Counted from the stretch's first letter, positions 7,208 to 17,351 are shown. The stretch: DNA of 26,326 nt from Actinomycetes bacterium (GCA_021785095.1 JAJYGM010000779.1:1-26326); one strand, 5' to 3'. The notes: generated from the sequence alone by a model not told the origin. Translations and numbers: made by a program.

Positions 7208-8760
7208 GAGCGCTGATCTCGGTGTACGACAAGACCGGCCTCCCGGCGCTCGCCGCCGGCCTGTCCGCCCTCGGGTGGGAGCTCGTCGCGAGCGGCAACA
7301 CCGCCCGAGCGCTCGCCGACGCCGGCATCGAGCACCTGACCGTGGAGACGGTGACGGGCTCGCCGGAGATGCTCGGTGGCCGGGTGAAGACATTGCACCC
7401 ACGCATCCACGGCGGCATCCTGGCCGACCTGACGCAGGACCAGCACCGGGCCGACCTCGAGCAGAACGGCATCACCCCGATCGACCTCGTCGTCGCGAAC
7501 CTGTACCCGTTCTCCTCGGAGCCGTCGGTCGAGCTGATCGACATCGGCGGTCCGACGATGGTGCGGGCGGCGGCGAAGAACCACGACCGCGTGACGATCG
7601 TGGTGGACCCGTCCGACTACGGCCCTGTGCTCGACGAGCTGCGGCGCGAAGGGGAGGTCACCCTCGCGACCCGGCGTCGCCTCGCCCGCGCTGGTTTCGC
7701 TCACGTAGCGGCTTACGACGCCGCCATCGTGAACTGGTTCGATGCCGACCTCCTCCAGCCCGAGGACCCGTTGCCGCCGACCATCCACCTCGCCCTCGCG
7801 CGGTCCGAGGAGCTCCGCTACGGGGAGAACCCCCATCAGAGAGGCGCCTTGTACCGGACGGTCGCCGGCCCGGGCCTCGTCGGCCCGGACGCCCCGAAGG
7901 GCTGGTGGGAACAGGCCGTCCAGCACGGTGGCAGGGAGCTCTCCTATCTCAACCTGTTCGACGCCGACGCCGCCTGGCGGCTCGCGCACGAGCTGCGCGC
8001 GAGGCTCGGAGCCGCGGTCGCCGCCGTCATCGTGAAGCACGCCAATCCTTGCGGCGCTGCGATCGAAGCCACCGGCGAGCTCGCCAGGGCGTACCAGCGG
8101 GCCTTCGACGGCGACCCGCTCTCGGCCTTCGGCGGGATCGTCGCGCTGACGGGCCGGGTGGACCTCGCCCTCGCGGAGCAGATCGTGGCCAACCCGCTCG
8201 CTGACGTGCTCGTGGCGGCCGGGTATGACGACGACGCCCTCGAGCTCCTCTCGGCGAGACGGAAGAACATGCGCACCCTCACCGCCCCTCCGCCGGGCCC
8301 GTCGGCGCTCGGCGTCCGCCAGATCGACGGCGGCTACCTCGTCCAGGAACCGGACGAGCCACGGGTGCCGCGGAGCGAGTGGCGATGCGTCACCTCGCGC
8401 ACGCCGACGGAGGCAGAGCTCGTAGACGCCGAGCTCGCCTGGCTCGTCTGTGCTCGCACCGGCTCGAACGCGATCGTGCTCGCGAAGGACGGTCAGGTCG
8501 TCGGAATCGGCTGCGGCCAGCAGAGCCGGGTCGATGCCGCGGGGTTGGCGTTGCGCAAGGCAGCGGGAAGGGCGGAGGGGGGAGCGGGGGCGAGCGATGC
8601 CTTCTTCCCGTTTCGGGACGGGTTGGACGCCGTCGCCGACTCGGGCGTGTCGGTGGTCGTGCAGCCGGGCGGCTCGCTTCGCGACGACGAGGTCGTCGCG
8701 GCGGCCGACGAATCGGGCGTAGCTATGGTCCTGACGGGCGAGCGGCACTTCCGGCACTGA
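7204..8760 (+). CDS. purH: Bifunctional AICAR transformylase / IMP cyclohydrolase
   Basis: 518 residues, full length. It performs the last two steps of IMP synthesis, using 10-formyl-THF. The N-terminal cyclohydrolase (MGS-like) domain, about 1-195, shows [32 protein letters not shown] (51-73) and [10 protein letters not shown]. The C-terminal transformylase domain begins near [15 protein letters not shown] (203-217). It contains the catalytic Lys-His pair K278-H279 in [12 protein letters not shown], then [14 protein letters not shown] and the C-terminal [11 protein letters not shown] and [13 protein letters not shown] blocks. It overlaps purN by four bases. All key motifs are intact. Confidence 0.97.
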   Translation: MRALISVYDKTGLPALAAGLSALGWELVASGNTARALADAGIEHLTVETVTGSPEMLGGRVKTLHPRIHGGILADLTQDQHRADLEQNGITPIDLVVANLYPFSSEPSVELIDIGGPTMVRAAAKNHDRVTIVVDPSDYGPVLDELRREGEVTLATRRRLARAGFAHVAAYDAAIVNWFDADLLQPEDPLPPTIHLALARSEELRYGENPHQRGALYRTVAGPGLVGPDAPKGWWEQAVQHGGRELSYLNLFDADAAWRLAHELRARLGAAVAAVIVKHANPCGAAIEATGELARAYQRAFDGDPLSAFGGIVALTGRVDLALAEQIVANPLADVLVAAGYDDDALELLSARRKNMRTLTAPPPGPSALGVRQIDGGYLVQEPDEPRVPRSEWRCVTSRTPTEAELVDAELAWLVCARTGSNAIVLAKDGQVVGIGCGQQSRVDAAGLALRKAAGRAEGGAGASDAFFPFRDGLDAVADSGVSVVVQPGGSLRDDEVVAAADESGVAMVLTGERHFRH

Positions 8761-8797
8761 TGATCGAGGGAGCGAGGCAGCGAGGGAGGACGGCGCG

Positions 8798-9670
8798 GTG
8801 ACGGCACGACTGCTTGACGGGGCTGCCCTCGCCGGGCGGATCTTCGAGGACTTGCGGCAGCGTGTGGCGCGCCTCGCGGCAGCCGGCCACACCCCGGGCC
8901 TCGGGACCGTCCTCACAGGCGATGACCCCTCGAGCGTGCGCTATGTCGAGATGAAGCGCGAGGACTGCGCCAAGGTGGGGATCCTCTCGGTGCACGAGCA
9001 CCTTCCTGCCGACGTGTCGCAGGAGGAGCTGCTCGGGGTGATCCGGCGCTTCAACGAGGACGAGCGGGTGGACGCCTATCTCGTCCAGCTGCCGCTGCCG
9101 GGCGATCTCGACGAGGAGGCGGCGCTGCTCGCGGTCGACCCCGCGAAGGACGCCGACGGCCTTCACCCGGTGAACCTCGGGCGGCTCGTGATGGGCGCCG
9201 ACGGCCCGCTCCCGTGCACCCCGCTCGGGATCGTCGAGATGCTGTCGTTCTACGGCGTCCCTGTGGAAGGCCGCCACGTCGTCATCATCGGGCGGGGGCT
9301 CACGATCGGCCGCCCGCTCTCCCTCCTCCTCACGATGAAGCGACCTGGATGCAACGCGGCGGTGACGGTCGTGCACACCGGCGTGCCTCGCGACGACCTC
9401 GCCGGGCACGTTCGCCGGGCGGACGTCGTCGTCGCAGCCGCCGGGCGGGCCGGGCTCGTGACGGCAGACATGGTCAAGCCGGGGGCGGCTGTCGTGGGTG
9501 CCGGGACCTCCTTCGAGGGCCGCCGGCTCCTCTCCGACGTCGCCGAGGACGTCGCCGAGGCGGCCGGCTGGATCACGCCTCGCATCGGTGGCGTCGGACC
9601 CATGACTCGGGCCATGCTGCTGTCGAACGCCGTGTCGGCTGCGGAGCGGCGGGTGGCGCTCGCGCGCTGA
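8798..9670 (+). CDS. folD: Bifunctional methylene-THF dehydrogenase / methenyl-THF cyclohydrolase
   Basis: 290 residues. It oxidises 5,10-methylene-THF with NADP and hydrolyses the product to 10-formyl-THF, the formyl donor for the PurN and PurH encoded just upstream. Catalytic Tyr49 and Lys53 appear in [13 protein letters not shown]. The folate pocket shows [24 protein letters not shown] and [11 protein letters not shown]. The nucleotide loop is [18 protein letters not shown], the Gly-for-Ser form I recognise from actinobacterial FolD. The end has [16 protein letters not shown]. The GTG start lies 37 bases after purH on the same strand, so a purN-purH-folD operon is likely. Its stop is one base from the stop of the convergent SDR gene. 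Confidence 0.95.
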   Translation: MTARLLDGAALAGRIFEDLRQRVARLAAAGHTPGLGTVLTGDDPSSVRYVEMKREDCAKVGILSVHEHLPADVSQEELLGVIRRFNEDERVDAYLVQLPLPGDLDEEAALLAVDPAKDADGLHPVNLGRLVMGADGPLPCTPLGIVEMLSFYGVPVEGRHVVIIGRGLTIGRPLSLLLTMKRPGCNAAVTVVHTGVPRDDLAGHVRRADVVVAAAGRAGLVTADMVKPGAAVVGAGTSFEGRRLLSDVAEDVAEAAGWITPRIGGVGPMTRAMLLSNAVSAAERRVALAR

Positions 9671-9671
9671 G

Positions 9672-10565
9672 TCAGGCGCCGAAGGTGAGCTGCGGCTGCT
9701 CGTCTGCGGCGATGCGCCTGGCGCGCTCGAGGACGCCGGTCTTCACGTCGTCGTGCGGAAGCACATAGAAACGGCGCTCCTTCACCGCCCCCACCACCAT
9801 CCCCGCCACGACGGAGGGCTCCGTACCGCCGAGCACGAGGCTCGAGACGAGATCCCGCATGCTCGCAGAAGGGTCACCTCTGCCGGCATCGGCGTCGGCG
9901 GAGGTGACCTGTGAGGAGAACACCGATGACGCGGCGGCGAGGACCTCGGCGGGGGCGTTGCGTTCGCTCTCGTGGATGCGCGTGCGGACCCACATCGGGC
10001 AGAGCACCGAGGCACCGACCTTCCCGCCCGCGATCTCGAGCTCCATGTGGAGGCCCTCGGTGATGGCGACGACGGCGTGCTTGGACGCGGCATAGGGACC
10101 CATGTACGGCATGGTGAGCAGACCCGCCGCCGAGGCCGTGTTGACGATGTGGCCCTCGCCCTGCTCGACGAGCAGCGGGACGAATGAGTGGATGCCGTGT
10201 ATGACGCCCATGAGGTTGACGTCGAGCACCCAGCGCCATGTGGAGAGCGGCACGACCCAGCTCTCGCCCCCGCCCCTGACTCCGGCGTTGTTGCAGACGA
10301 CATGAACGGTGCCGAACGTGCCCACCGTCTCGTCACGGAGGCGGTCGACGGCGGCGGCATCACGGACGTCGCAGACGACGGTGTGCACGTCAGCCGCCTT
10401 CCGGGCCGACTTCGCCACCTCGTCGCGTGCACCGGTCAGCGCGCCCTCCTCGATGTCGGCGATGACGACCCGCATCCCCTCGGCGGCGAAGACATGGGCG
10501 AGGGCGAGACCGATCCCGCTCGCACCACCGGTGACGACTGCGGTCTTTCCTTCGAGCTGGTCCAT
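9672..10565 (-). CDS. Short-chain dehydrogenase/reductase (classical SDR)
   Basis: 297 residues. The Rossmann nucleotide loop is TGGASGIG (12-19). Asp37 after the second strand (VVIADIEE) suggests NAD(H) preference. NNAG is at 92-95, and the catalytic Ser145, Tyr158 and Lys162 lie in NTASAAGLL and YAASKHAVV. The C-terminus (about 215-297) is longer than the core SDR fold. The substrate cannot be told; alcohols, steroid-like or acyl compounds are all possible for this class. The frame is open upstream, but [14 protein letters not shown] marks the natural start at ATG 10565. It is divergent from icd with a 70-base gap and convergent with folD. Confidence 0.9.
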   Translation of the reverse strand: MDQLEGKTAVVTGGASGIGLALAHVFAAEGMRVVIADIEEGALTGARDEVAKSARKAADVHTVVCDVRDAAAVDRLRDETVGTFGTVHVVCNNAGVRGGGESWVVPLSTWRWVLDVNLMGVIHGIHSFVPLLVEQGEGHIVNTASAAGLLTMPYMGPYAASKHAVVAITEGLHMELEIAGGKVGASVLCPMWVRTRIHESERNAPAEVLAAASSVFSSQVTSADADAGRGDPSASMRDLVSSLVLGGTEPSVVAGMVVGAVKERRFYVLPHDDVKTGVLERARRIAADEQPQLTFGA

Positions 10566-10622
10566 GCGGGCATCATGCCAGGGTCCCTGCCGGCGGCCAG
10601 ATGCAGACCGTCGTGGCGTCGG

Positions 10623-10628
10623 TAGCAT
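10623..10628 (+). promoter_or_regulatory. Candidate -10 box (TAGCAT) for icd
   Basis: TAGCAT lies in GTCGGTAGCATC, identical over 12 bases to the element before the B12-binding subunit gene. It ends 7 bases before ATG 10636, which would put the transcript start at the initiation codon. No good -35 is visible. Confidence 0.45.
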
Positions 10629-10635
10629 CGGCGCC

Positions 10636-11832
10636 ATGGCCGAGAAGATCACGATGTCGCCCGATGGTTCCCTGAACGTCCCCGACGAGCCGATCATCCC
10701 TTTCATCGAGGGTGACGGAACGGGAGTGGACATCTGGCCAGCCGCCAAGCTGGTGCTCGACGCCGCCGCCTCGAAGCACGGTCACACCGTCGCATGGAAG
10801 GAGGTGCTGGCGGGGGAGAAGGCGTTCAAGGAGACCGGCGAGTGGTTGCCCGACGCGACCGTGGAGGCCTTCCGCGACCACCTGATCGGCATCAAGGGCC
10901 CGCTTACCACGCCGATCGGAGGCGGGATCCGTTCCCTGAACGTCGCGCTGCGGCAGCTCCTCGACCTCTATGTCTGCCTCCGGCCCGTCCGGTGGTTCCA
11001 GGGCGTGCCCTCTCCGGTCCGCCACCCTGAGAAGGTCGACATGGTGATCTTCCGGGAGAACACCGAGGACGTCTACGCCGGCCTCGAGGTGCAGGAGGGC
11101 ACGGAGGACGCCAAGCGGCTCATCGAGTTCCTCCGTGCCACGTACGGCTGGGACATCCGGCCGGACTCCGGGGTCGGGATCAAGCCCGTCTCCGAGACGG
11201 GGTCGAAGCGCCTCATCCGGGCCGCCATCGAGTACGCCGCCCGCCGGGGCCGCAAGTCCGTCACCCTCGTGCACAAGGGGAACATCCAGAAGTTCACGGA
11301 GGGGGCGTTTCGCAGCTGGGGTTACGAGCTCACGCGGGAGGAGTTCCCCGACGTCGCCGTCGGTTGGGACGACTGCGGCGGTGACCCGGGCGACAAGATC
11401 CTCGTGAAGGACGCCATCGCCGACATCACGCTGCAACAGGTGCTCACGCGCCCGGACGAGTTCGACGTCATCGCCACGACGAACCTCAACGGCGACTACC
11501 TGTCGGACGCCTTGGCGGCGCAGGTCGGCGGCATCGGCATCGCGCCAGGTGGCAACATCAACTACGTCACCGGGCACGGCGTCTTCGAGGCCACGCACGG
11601 GACGGCGCCGAAGTACGCCGGGCAGGACAAGGTGAACCCGGGCTCGGTGCTGCTCTCCGGCGTCCTCATGTACGAGCACATCGGCTGGCAGGACGCTGCC
11701 GACGACATCGTCCGCGCGCTCGAGCAGACGATCGCCGACAAGGTCGTCACCTACGACTTCGCGCGCCTCATGGAGGGAGCGACGCAGGTGCGCACCTCGG
11801 AGTTCGCACAGGCGATCGTCGAGCGCCTCTGA
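10636..11832 (+). CDS. icd: NADP-dependent isocitrate dehydrogenase, E. coli type
   Basis: 398 residues. It decarboxylates isocitrate to 2-oxoglutarate and makes NADPH. Substrate residues are visible in [24 protein letters not shown], with Ser100 corresponding to the phosphorylatable Ser113 of E. coli Icd. Metal-binding acids lie in the [12 protein letters not shown] region and [15 protein letters not shown]. The coenzyme loop reads [18 protein letters not shown]; the Lys-Tyr pair (about 326-327) matches the NADP-specific determinants Lys344/Tyr345. Many well-studied actinobacteria use the unrelated monomeric Idh instead. The frame is open to 10309, but [11 protein letters not shown] at ATG 10636 is the natural start, with a -10-like box 7 bases upstream. 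It is followed by mdh on the same strand. Confidence 0.95.
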   Translation: MAEKITMSPDGSLNVPDEPIIPFIEGDGTGVDIWPAAKLVLDAAASKHGHTVAWKEVLAGEKAFKETGEWLPDATVEAFRDHLIGIKGPLTTPIGGGIRSLNVALRQLLDLYVCLRPVRWFQGVPSPVRHPEKVDMVIFRENTEDVYAGLEVQEGTEDAKRLIEFLRATYGWDIRPDSGVGIKPVSETGSKRLIRAAIEYAARRGRKSVTLVHKGNIQKFTEGAFRSWGYELTREEFPDVAVGWDDCGGDPGDKILVKDAIADITLQQVLTRPDEFDVIATTNLNGDYLSDALAAQVGGIGIAPGGNINYVTGHGVFEATHGTAPKYAGQDKVNPGSVLLSGVLMYEHIGWQDAADDIVRALEQTIADKVVTYDFARLMEGATQVRTSEFAQAIVERL

Positions 11833-11867
11833 CCACCGGCGGTTTCGCCCCGGCCAGCTGACACCGG

Positions 11868-11873
11868 TAACCT
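11868..11873 (+). promoter_or_regulatory. Candidate -10 box (TAACCT) for mdh
   Basis: TAACCT ends 9 bases before GTG 11883, in the short icd-mdh gap. No purine-rich ribosome site lies before mdh, so mdh may have its own near-leaderless transcript. The same hexamer lies upstream of sdhC on the other strand. Confidence 0.3.
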
Positions 11874-11882
11874 CCTCGGTTG

Positions 11883-12893
<1,011 letters not shown>

Positions 12894-12912
12894 GTCGCTC
12901 GCGGAGGGTGGC

Positions 12913-13128
12913 TCAGACCGGCTCGAGCTCGAGCTCGACACCCAACCGCCTCAGGTAGGCCAGTCGTTTCTGGGCGCAGGCCTCCCAGTGGGTGAGGTCC
13001 GCCTCGAAGTGATCGCGATCTCCGTCCTCGTATGCGTGCTCGAGCTCGTCGAATGCAGCATCTTCCTGATCGAGCAGCTCCCGGTAGTGCTGGAGAACGT
13101 GGTCGTCGATCACTCCGGTGAGGGTCAT
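12913..13128 (-). CDS. Small acidic protein of unknown function
   Basis: 71 residues starting at ATG 13128, chosen because AAGGAG lies 6 bases upstream; the longer open frame to 13224 has an unlikely N-terminus. The sequence is strongly helical-looking and acidic (HYRELLDQEDAAFDELEHAYEDGDRDHFEADLTHWEAC in short heptad-like stretches), with one Cys and a C-terminal ELELEPV. I do not recognise the family. It is the last gene of the minus-strand run that holds sdhCAB and the SCP2-like gene, about 100 bases from the latter. It could be a small helical-bundle partner protein, but nothing shows that. Confidence 0.65.
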   Translation of the reverse strand: MTLTGVIDDHVLQHYRELLDQEDAAFDELEHAYEDGDRDHFEADLTHWEACAQKRLAYLRRLGVELELEPV

Positions 13129-13134
13129 CAGCCG

Positions 13135-13140
13135 CTCCTT
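13135..13140 (-). promoter_or_regulatory. Ribosome binding site of the 71-residue protein
   Basis: AAGGAG with 6-base spacing to ATG 13128. It decides the start against the longer upstream frame that begins at 13224. Confidence 0.6.
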
Positions 13141-13231
13141 CGGTTGGAAGTCGAGATGACGCGACGTTACCAACGGCCGGCGTGAAGGATCGGCTGCGAA
13201 ATATGACAGTCGCGTGACGGGCATGGAGCTT

Positions 13232-13639
13232 TCACGGCAGTCCCTTCTGCGGCGGCGTCATCCGCTCCACGAGACCCCCCGACACCTTCGCAACCTGCTC
13301 GAGCAGCCCGGCCGCGCGGATGAGGGCGTTCGCGTCGCCCCGCACCTTGATCTGGCCTGCCTCGAGGAGCGCGCCGGCTGTCGACGCCCCTTCGACGAGC
13401 GAACGGGCTGCAGCCTCGGACTCGACGAGCGTCACCTCGGCCTCGTCCACACCGGCGCCGAGCAGCCTCGGCCGCTCACCGGCGACGAGCTCGACCGTGT
13501 AGGCGACCCGAGTCGAACCGTCCTCGCCGACGACCAGCTGCCCGAGCCGGATTTGGCCCTCGCCTGACAGCACCGGCGCGCTGGCGAGCACCTCACCGAG
13601 GGCGGCAAGCCACTGCGCGGAACCGAAGACGAGGCTCAC
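13232..13639 (-). CDS. SCP2-like (sterol carrier protein type) domain protein
   Basis: 135 residues. The pattern fits the SCP2 fold. There is an N-terminal helix (AQWLAALGEVLASAP), then strands (GQIRLGQLVVGEDGSTRVAYTVELVAG), an acidic strand (AEVTLVESEAAARSLVEG), and the characteristic end AGQIKVRGDANALIRAAGLLEQVAKV (about 93-118). That end resembles the 'G-x-(I/L)-K-(V/I)-x-G-D' element of SCP2 proteins. Members bind lipids or acyl groups in a hydrophobic pocket; the ligand here is unknown. It lies 27 bases downstream of sdhB on the same strand and is probably co-transcribed. Confidence 0.65.
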   Translation of the reverse strand: MSLVFGSAQWLAALGEVLASAPVLSGEGQIRLGQLVVGEDGSTRVAYTVELVAGERPRLLGAGVDEAEVTLVESEAAARSLVEGASTAGALLEAGQIKVRGDANALIRAAGLLEQVAKVSGGLVERMTPPQKGLP

Positions 13640-13666
13640 CGACTCAGCGAGGTACCGGACAACGGC

Positions 13667-14563
13667 TCAACGAGCAGCGTCCGACACGCCTCGCGTGGCA
13701 GCACTCGTGTGCGCGGCCGCCTCGGCGGCTGTCATCGGGGCGGGCCTGCGCAGGATCTTCCGTCCGAGCCACGCCACCGGGTCGTAGCGGCTGTCCACCA
13801 CGCGCTCTTTCAGGGGGATGATCGCGTTGTCGGTGATGTGGATGCCCTCGGGGCAGACCTCGGTGCAGCACTTCGTGATGTTGCAGTAACCGACGCCCAT
13901 CCGCTCACGCACGTACGCCCGCCGGTCCAGCGTGTCGAGCGGGTGCATCTCGAGCTCCGCCAGCCGCACGAAGAAGCGCGGCCCGGCGTAGTGCGCCTTA
14001 TTCTCCTCGTGGTCACGGATGACGTGGCACACGTTCTGGCACAAGAAGCACTCGATGCACTTGCGGAATTCCTGCCCGCGCTCCACGTCCACCTGCTGCA
14101 TGCGGTAGCCACCCGGAGGCGGGGGTGCAGGCGTGAACGACGGGATCAGCTTCGCCACCTCGAAGTTGAACGAGACGTCAGTCACGAGGTCCCGCAGGAC
14201 GGGGAACGTCCGCATGGGCGACACGGTGATCGGCGAGGCCGTGTCGAGGGTCGACATCCGCGTCATGCACATGAGCGCCGGGACGCCGTTGATCTCGGCC
14301 GAGCAGGACCCGCACTTGCCCGCCTTGCAGTTCCAGCGCACGGCGAGGTCCGGCGCGTGGCTCGCCTGGATCCGGTGGACGACGTCAAGCACGACCTCGC
14401 CCTCTTGTGCCGGGACCTGGTACTCGACGAACTGCCCGCCGTCCTTGTCGCCGCGCCACAGCTGCATGTGCAGCGTCTCGCCGCTCGCCGTGCCGTGCTC
14501 GCCTGCGGAGGCGGGAGACGGGGCTCCTGAAGGCCCTTCGGTCTGGGACGTGCCGACCGCCAT
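13667..14563 (-). CDS. sdhB: Succinate dehydrogenase iron-sulfur subunit
   Basis: 298 residues. It carries electrons from the SdhA flavin to the membrane quinone site. The N-terminal ferredoxin domain binds [2Fe-2S] through C79, C84, C87 and C99 (WNCKAGKCGSC...LMC). The C-terminal domain has CIECFLCQNVC (C169, C172, C175, C179) and CNITKCCTEVCPEGI (C227, C232/C233, C237) for the two further clusters. An extra hydrophilic N-terminal extension of about 30 residues precedes the core, so ATG at Met33 could be an alternative start. The start codon overlaps the sdhA stop by one base (TGATG), which indicates coupling. Confidence 0.95.
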   Translation of the reverse strand: MAVGTSQTEGPSGAPSPASAGEHGTASGETLHMQLWRGDKDGGQFVEYQVPAQEGEVVLDVVHRIQASHAPDLAVRWNCKAGKCGSCSAEINGVPALMCMTRMSTLDTASPITVSPMRTFPVLRDLVTDVSFNFEVAKLIPSFTPAPPPPGGYRMQQVDVERGQEFRKCIECFLCQNVCHVIRDHEENKAHYAGPRFFVRLAELEMHPLDTLDRRAYVRERMGVGYCNITKCCTEVCPEGIHITDNAIIPLKERVVDSRYDPVAWLGRKILRRPAPMTAAEAAAHTSAATRGVSDAAR

Positions 14564-16431
14564 CAGTTGTCGCCCTCCTTCGTAGCGGCGACCGCTTCGC
14601 CGCCGCTCGCCTCCTCCTCCTCGAACAGCTGTCGGAGCTCGCTCGGCATCTCGGGCTTTGCCTCCGGCGTCACGGTGTACTCGCCGTCGCGATAGCGGCA
14701 GACGTAGTTGACCTTCTCGAGCTCGGGGTCTGGGTTCGGGTAGTCCTCACGTGTGTGCCCGCCACGACTCTCCTTGCGCGCCAGTGCTGCGATGGTCGTG
14801 CAGTTGGCGACGGTCAGCATCGACTCAAGGTCGAGCGCCATGTGCCAGCCGGGATTGAACCGCCTGCTGCCCGGCGCCGACGCCTTCTTCGCGCGCTCTC
14901 CGAGCTCGACGAGCTTCTCCTTCGCCTCGAGCAGCTCCGATTCGGTGCGGATGATGCCGACGAGGGCCTGCATCGTCTCCTGCAGGTCGTGGTGGAGGTC
15001 GTAAGGCTGAGTACCACCGCCGTCTCGCTCGAGGAACGACAACGCGTGGGTCACCACCTCGTTCACCTGCCCTGCCTCGAGGGAGGTGTCGACAGGCGTC
15101 CCCTTTGCCCGTTCGGCTGCGGCGAGACCAGCCCGCCGGCCGAACACGAGGAGGTCGGAGAGGGAGTTGCCGCCGAGGCGGTTGGCGCCGTGCATGCCGC
15201 CCGCCACCTCGCCCGCCGCGAACAGGCCGGGAACGGCGGTCTGCTCCGTGTCGGCGTCCACTCGCACGCCACCCATGATGTAGTGGCAGGTCGGGCCGAT
15301 CTCCATCGGGTCGGTAGTGATGTCGACGTCCGCCAGCTGCTTGAACTGGTGGTACATGGACGGGAGCCGGCGCTTGATGAAGTCGGCTGAACGCCTCGAG
15401 GCGATGTCGAGGAAGACACCGCCGTGAGGGCTTCCGCGTCCTGCCTTCACCTCGGAGTTGATGGCTCGTGCCACCTCGTCACGCGGCAGGAGCTCGGGCG
15501 GCCGGCGGTAGTTGACCTTGTCGTCGTACCAGTGGTCGGCCTCGTCGATCGTGTCCGCCGTCTCGGCAGCGAAGTAGGGCGAGATGTAGTCGAACATGAA
15601 GCGCTCGCCGTTCGAGTTCTTGAGCACGCCGCCGTCGCCGCGCACGCCCTCGGTCACGAGGAGCCCGCGTGCCGACATCGGCCAGACCATGCCGGTCGGG
15701 TGGAACTGCACGCACTCCATCTCGATGGCGTCGGCACCAGCCCAGAGGGCGAGAGCCTGCCCGTCGCCGGTGCACTCCCACGAATTGGAGGTGAACTTCC
15801 ACGTCTTGCCGACGCCGCCGGTGGCAAGCACGACGGACTTGGCCGAGAAGGCCACGAAGTCGCCGCTCTCGCGCCAGAACCCGACGGCGCCGTTCACCGC
15901 CCCGTCGGCGTTCTTGAGGAGGCGGACGATCTTGCACTCCATGTACACGTCGACGCCGAGAGCGACGGCGCGCTGCTGGGTCGTGCGAATCATCTCGAGC
16001 CCGGTGCGGTCGCCGACGTGTGCGAGGCGGGCGTAGCGGTGGCCGCCGAAGTCACGCTGGAGGATGCGGCCGTCCGGGGTGCGGTCGAAGAGGGCGCCCC
16101 ATGCCTCGAGCTCGAGGACCCGGTCCGGCGCCTCCTGGGCATGGATCTGTGCCATGCGCCAGTTGTTGAGCATCTTGCCGCCCCGCATGGTGTCGCGGAA
16201 GTGGACCTGCCAGTTGTCCTGCGGCCAGACGTTGCCGAGCGCGGCCGCCACGCCCCCTTCGGCCATGACCGTGTGCGCCTTGCCGAGGAGCGACTTGCAG
16301 ATGAGCGCGGTCGTGCAGCCCTTGTCGATCGCCTCGACGGCAGCCCGCATCCCGGCACCGCCGGCGCCGATCACGATGACGTCGTACTCGTGAAGCGGGA
16401 TCTCGCCCGCGGAGGTGCTGATCGACGGCAT
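14563..16431 (-). CDS. sdhA: Succinate dehydrogenase flavoprotein subunit
   Basis: 622 residues. It oxidises succinate to fumarate with covalent FAD. The FAD dinucleotide loop is VIVIGAGGAGMRAA (18-31), and the histidine that links FAD is His53 in LLGKAHTVMAEGG. Active-site blocks include QFHPTGMVWP, VTEGVRGDGGVL, CHYIMGGVRVD and GLFAAGEVAGGMHGANRLGGNSLSDLLVFGRRAG. The GKAHTVMAEGG form and gene order C-A-B resemble mycobacterial Sdh1 (Rv0247c-Rv0249c), from my memory of that operon. The frame is open far upstream, but Met at 16431 (MPSISTSAGEIPLHEYDVI) is the natural start. It overlaps the sdhC stop by one base. Confidence 0.96.
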   Translation of the reverse strand: MPSISTSAGEIPLHEYDVIVIGAGGAGMRAAVEAIDKGCTTALICKSLLGKAHTVMAEGGVAAALGNVWPQDNWQVHFRDTMRGGKMLNNWRMAQIHAQEAPDRVLELEAWGALFDRTPDGRILQRDFGGHRYARLAHVGDRTGLEMIRTTQQRAVALGVDVYMECKIVRLLKNADGAVNGAVGFWRESGDFVAFSAKSVVLATGGVGKTWKFTSNSWECTGDGQALALWAGADAIEMECVQFHPTGMVWPMSARGLLVTEGVRGDGGVLKNSNGERFMFDYISPYFAAETADTIDEADHWYDDKVNYRRPPELLPRDEVARAINSEVKAGRGSPHGGVFLDIASRRSADFIKRRLPSMYHQFKQLADVDITTDPMEIGPTCHYIMGGVRVDADTEQTAVPGLFAAGEVAGGMHGANRLGGNSLSDLLVFGRRAGLAAAERAKGTPVDTSLEAGQVNEVVTHALSFLERDGGGTQPYDLHHDLQETMQALVGIIRTESELLEAKEKLVELGERAKKASAPGSRRFNPGWHMALDLESMLTVANCTTIAALARKESRGGHTREDYPNPDPELEKVNYVCRYRDGEYTVTPEAKPEMPSELRQLFEEEEASGGEAVAATKEGDN

Positions 16432-17300
16432 CAGAAGAACCTCGGGTCGTGGATCGTGTTCGTCGCCACCAGGTACACGTACAGGTCGGTCCACGCGATC
16501 CAGATGAGCGACATCCAGGCGTACAGCTGGTGGTGCTCGTTGAGCGGCGTGACGATCCTGCGCCAGATCGTGTGCCGCACCGGAGCGTTGGAGAACCTCC
16601 GCAGCCCGCCCCCGCACAGGTGACGGCAGGCGTGGCAGCCGGCTGTGTACATCCAGATGAGCACCGCGTTGACGACGAAGATCAGAGTGCCGAGCCCCAT
16701 GCCCCAACCGCTTCCGAAACGGAACGCCTCGATCGCATCCCACGTCAGGATGCCCGCGAAGATGACCGCGACGTACCAGAAGTAGCGGTGGGCGTTCTGG
16801 AGGATGAGCGGGAACCGCGTCTCGCCCGAGTACTTGGAGCGCATGCCGCCCGGCTGTGTCGAGCCCACGTCGGCGACGGCACAGGCGGGCGGTGAGGCCC
16901 AGAAGGACCGGTAGTAGGTCTTGCGGTAGTAGTAGCACGTCACCCGGAAGCCCATCGGGAAGATGAGGACGAGCAGCGCAGGCGAGACCGTCCCGATGCC
17001 GCCGGCAGGCCCCCAAACCGCGTCCGTCGGGCAGCTCGACACGAAGCACGGTGAGTAGAACGGCGACAGGTAGTGGCTCGGCAGGCTCGAGACGTGGCCC
17101 ATCGTGCCGGCGTAGTAGAAGTCCCCCCGGAAGGCCGTCCAGATGCCGTACCCGACGAACGCGAGCAGCCCGAGCGCTTGAACTCCGGGCCAGAACCACC
17201 AGGTGTCGCGGCGGAGGATCTGCGAGCGTGGCGGTCCTGCACGCACGCCACCGATCTCGACGGGGATGGGTACCGCCGGGTTCTCCTGCACGACGCTCAA
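16431..17300 (-). CDS. sdhC: Succinate dehydrogenase membrane anchor subunit, Sdh1-like, Cys/His-rich
   Basis: 289 residues with about five membrane segments (near 36-56, 103-121, 172-190, 201-220, 258-281). It anchors SdhAB and passes electrons to quinone; no separate sdhD is present. Conserved-looking metal or haem ligands are CFVSSC (C85, C90), His171 in QNAHRYF, GCHACRHLC (C222, H223, C225, H227, C229) and His256-257 in LNEHHQL. Mycobacterial Sdh1 has been reported to hold a membrane-embedded Rieske-type [2Fe-2S] cluster; the CHACRH motif could be such a site, which is inference. The start is TTG 17300, supported by GGAGGAG at 6-base spacing. It is the first gene of the sdhC-sdhA-sdhB run. 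Confidence 0.88.
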   Translation of the reverse strand: MSVVQENPAVPIPVEIGGVRAGPPRSQILRRDTWWFWPGVQALGLLAFVGYGIWTAFRGDFYYAGTMGHVSSLPSHYLSPFYSPCFVSSCPTDAVWGPAGGIGTVSPALLVLIFPMGFRVTCYYYRKTYYRSFWASPPACAVADVGSTQPGGMRSKYSGETRFPLILQNAHRYFWYVAVIFAGILTWDAIEAFRFGSGWGMGLGTLIFVVNAVLIWMYTAGCHACRHLCGGGLRRFSNAPVRHTIWRRIVTPLNEHHQLYAWMSLIWIAWTDLYVYLVATNTIHDPRFF

Positions 17301-17306
17301 GTCAGG

Positions 17307-17313
17307 CTCCTCC
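17307..17313 (-). promoter_or_regulatory. Strong Shine-Dalgarno for a TTG start of sdhC
   Basis: GGAGGAG lies 6 bases before TTG 17300. It is the best ribosome site in the window and settles the TTG as the sdhC start. Confidence 0.7.
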
Positions 17314-17345
17314 GTCTCAGTGTCGTCGCCAGTCGCGCTCGAGCC

Positions 17346-17351
17346 AGGTTA
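17346..17351 (-). promoter_or_regulatory. Candidate -10 box (TAACCT) for the sdh operon
   Basis: TAACCT on the minus strand lies in the 108-base gap between the glycosyltransferase stop and sdhC. It would give a leader of about 40 bases containing the strong ribosome site. No convincing -35 is visible, so this is tentative. Confidence 0.3.

Noticed and set aside
8798..9670. FolD with GRGLTIGRP in place of GRSxxVGxP as a novel variant
   Set aside because: I recall the Gly form from other actinobacterial FolD proteins, and the catalytic Tyr and Lys are intact.
11836..11851. Possible terminator hairpin after icd
   Set aside because: The stem is only about four base pairs with no T-tract, which is not enough in a GC-rich sequence.
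15424..16623. 399-codon plus-strand frame opposite sdhA
   Set aside because: It is the shadow of an intact sdhA; the product is composition-biased without motifs.
16432..17199. Possible N-terminal extension of SdhA, in frame back to 17199
   Set aside because: The extension is the out-of-frame shadow of sdhC. The proper SdhA N-terminus begins at 16431 and overlaps the sdhC stop.
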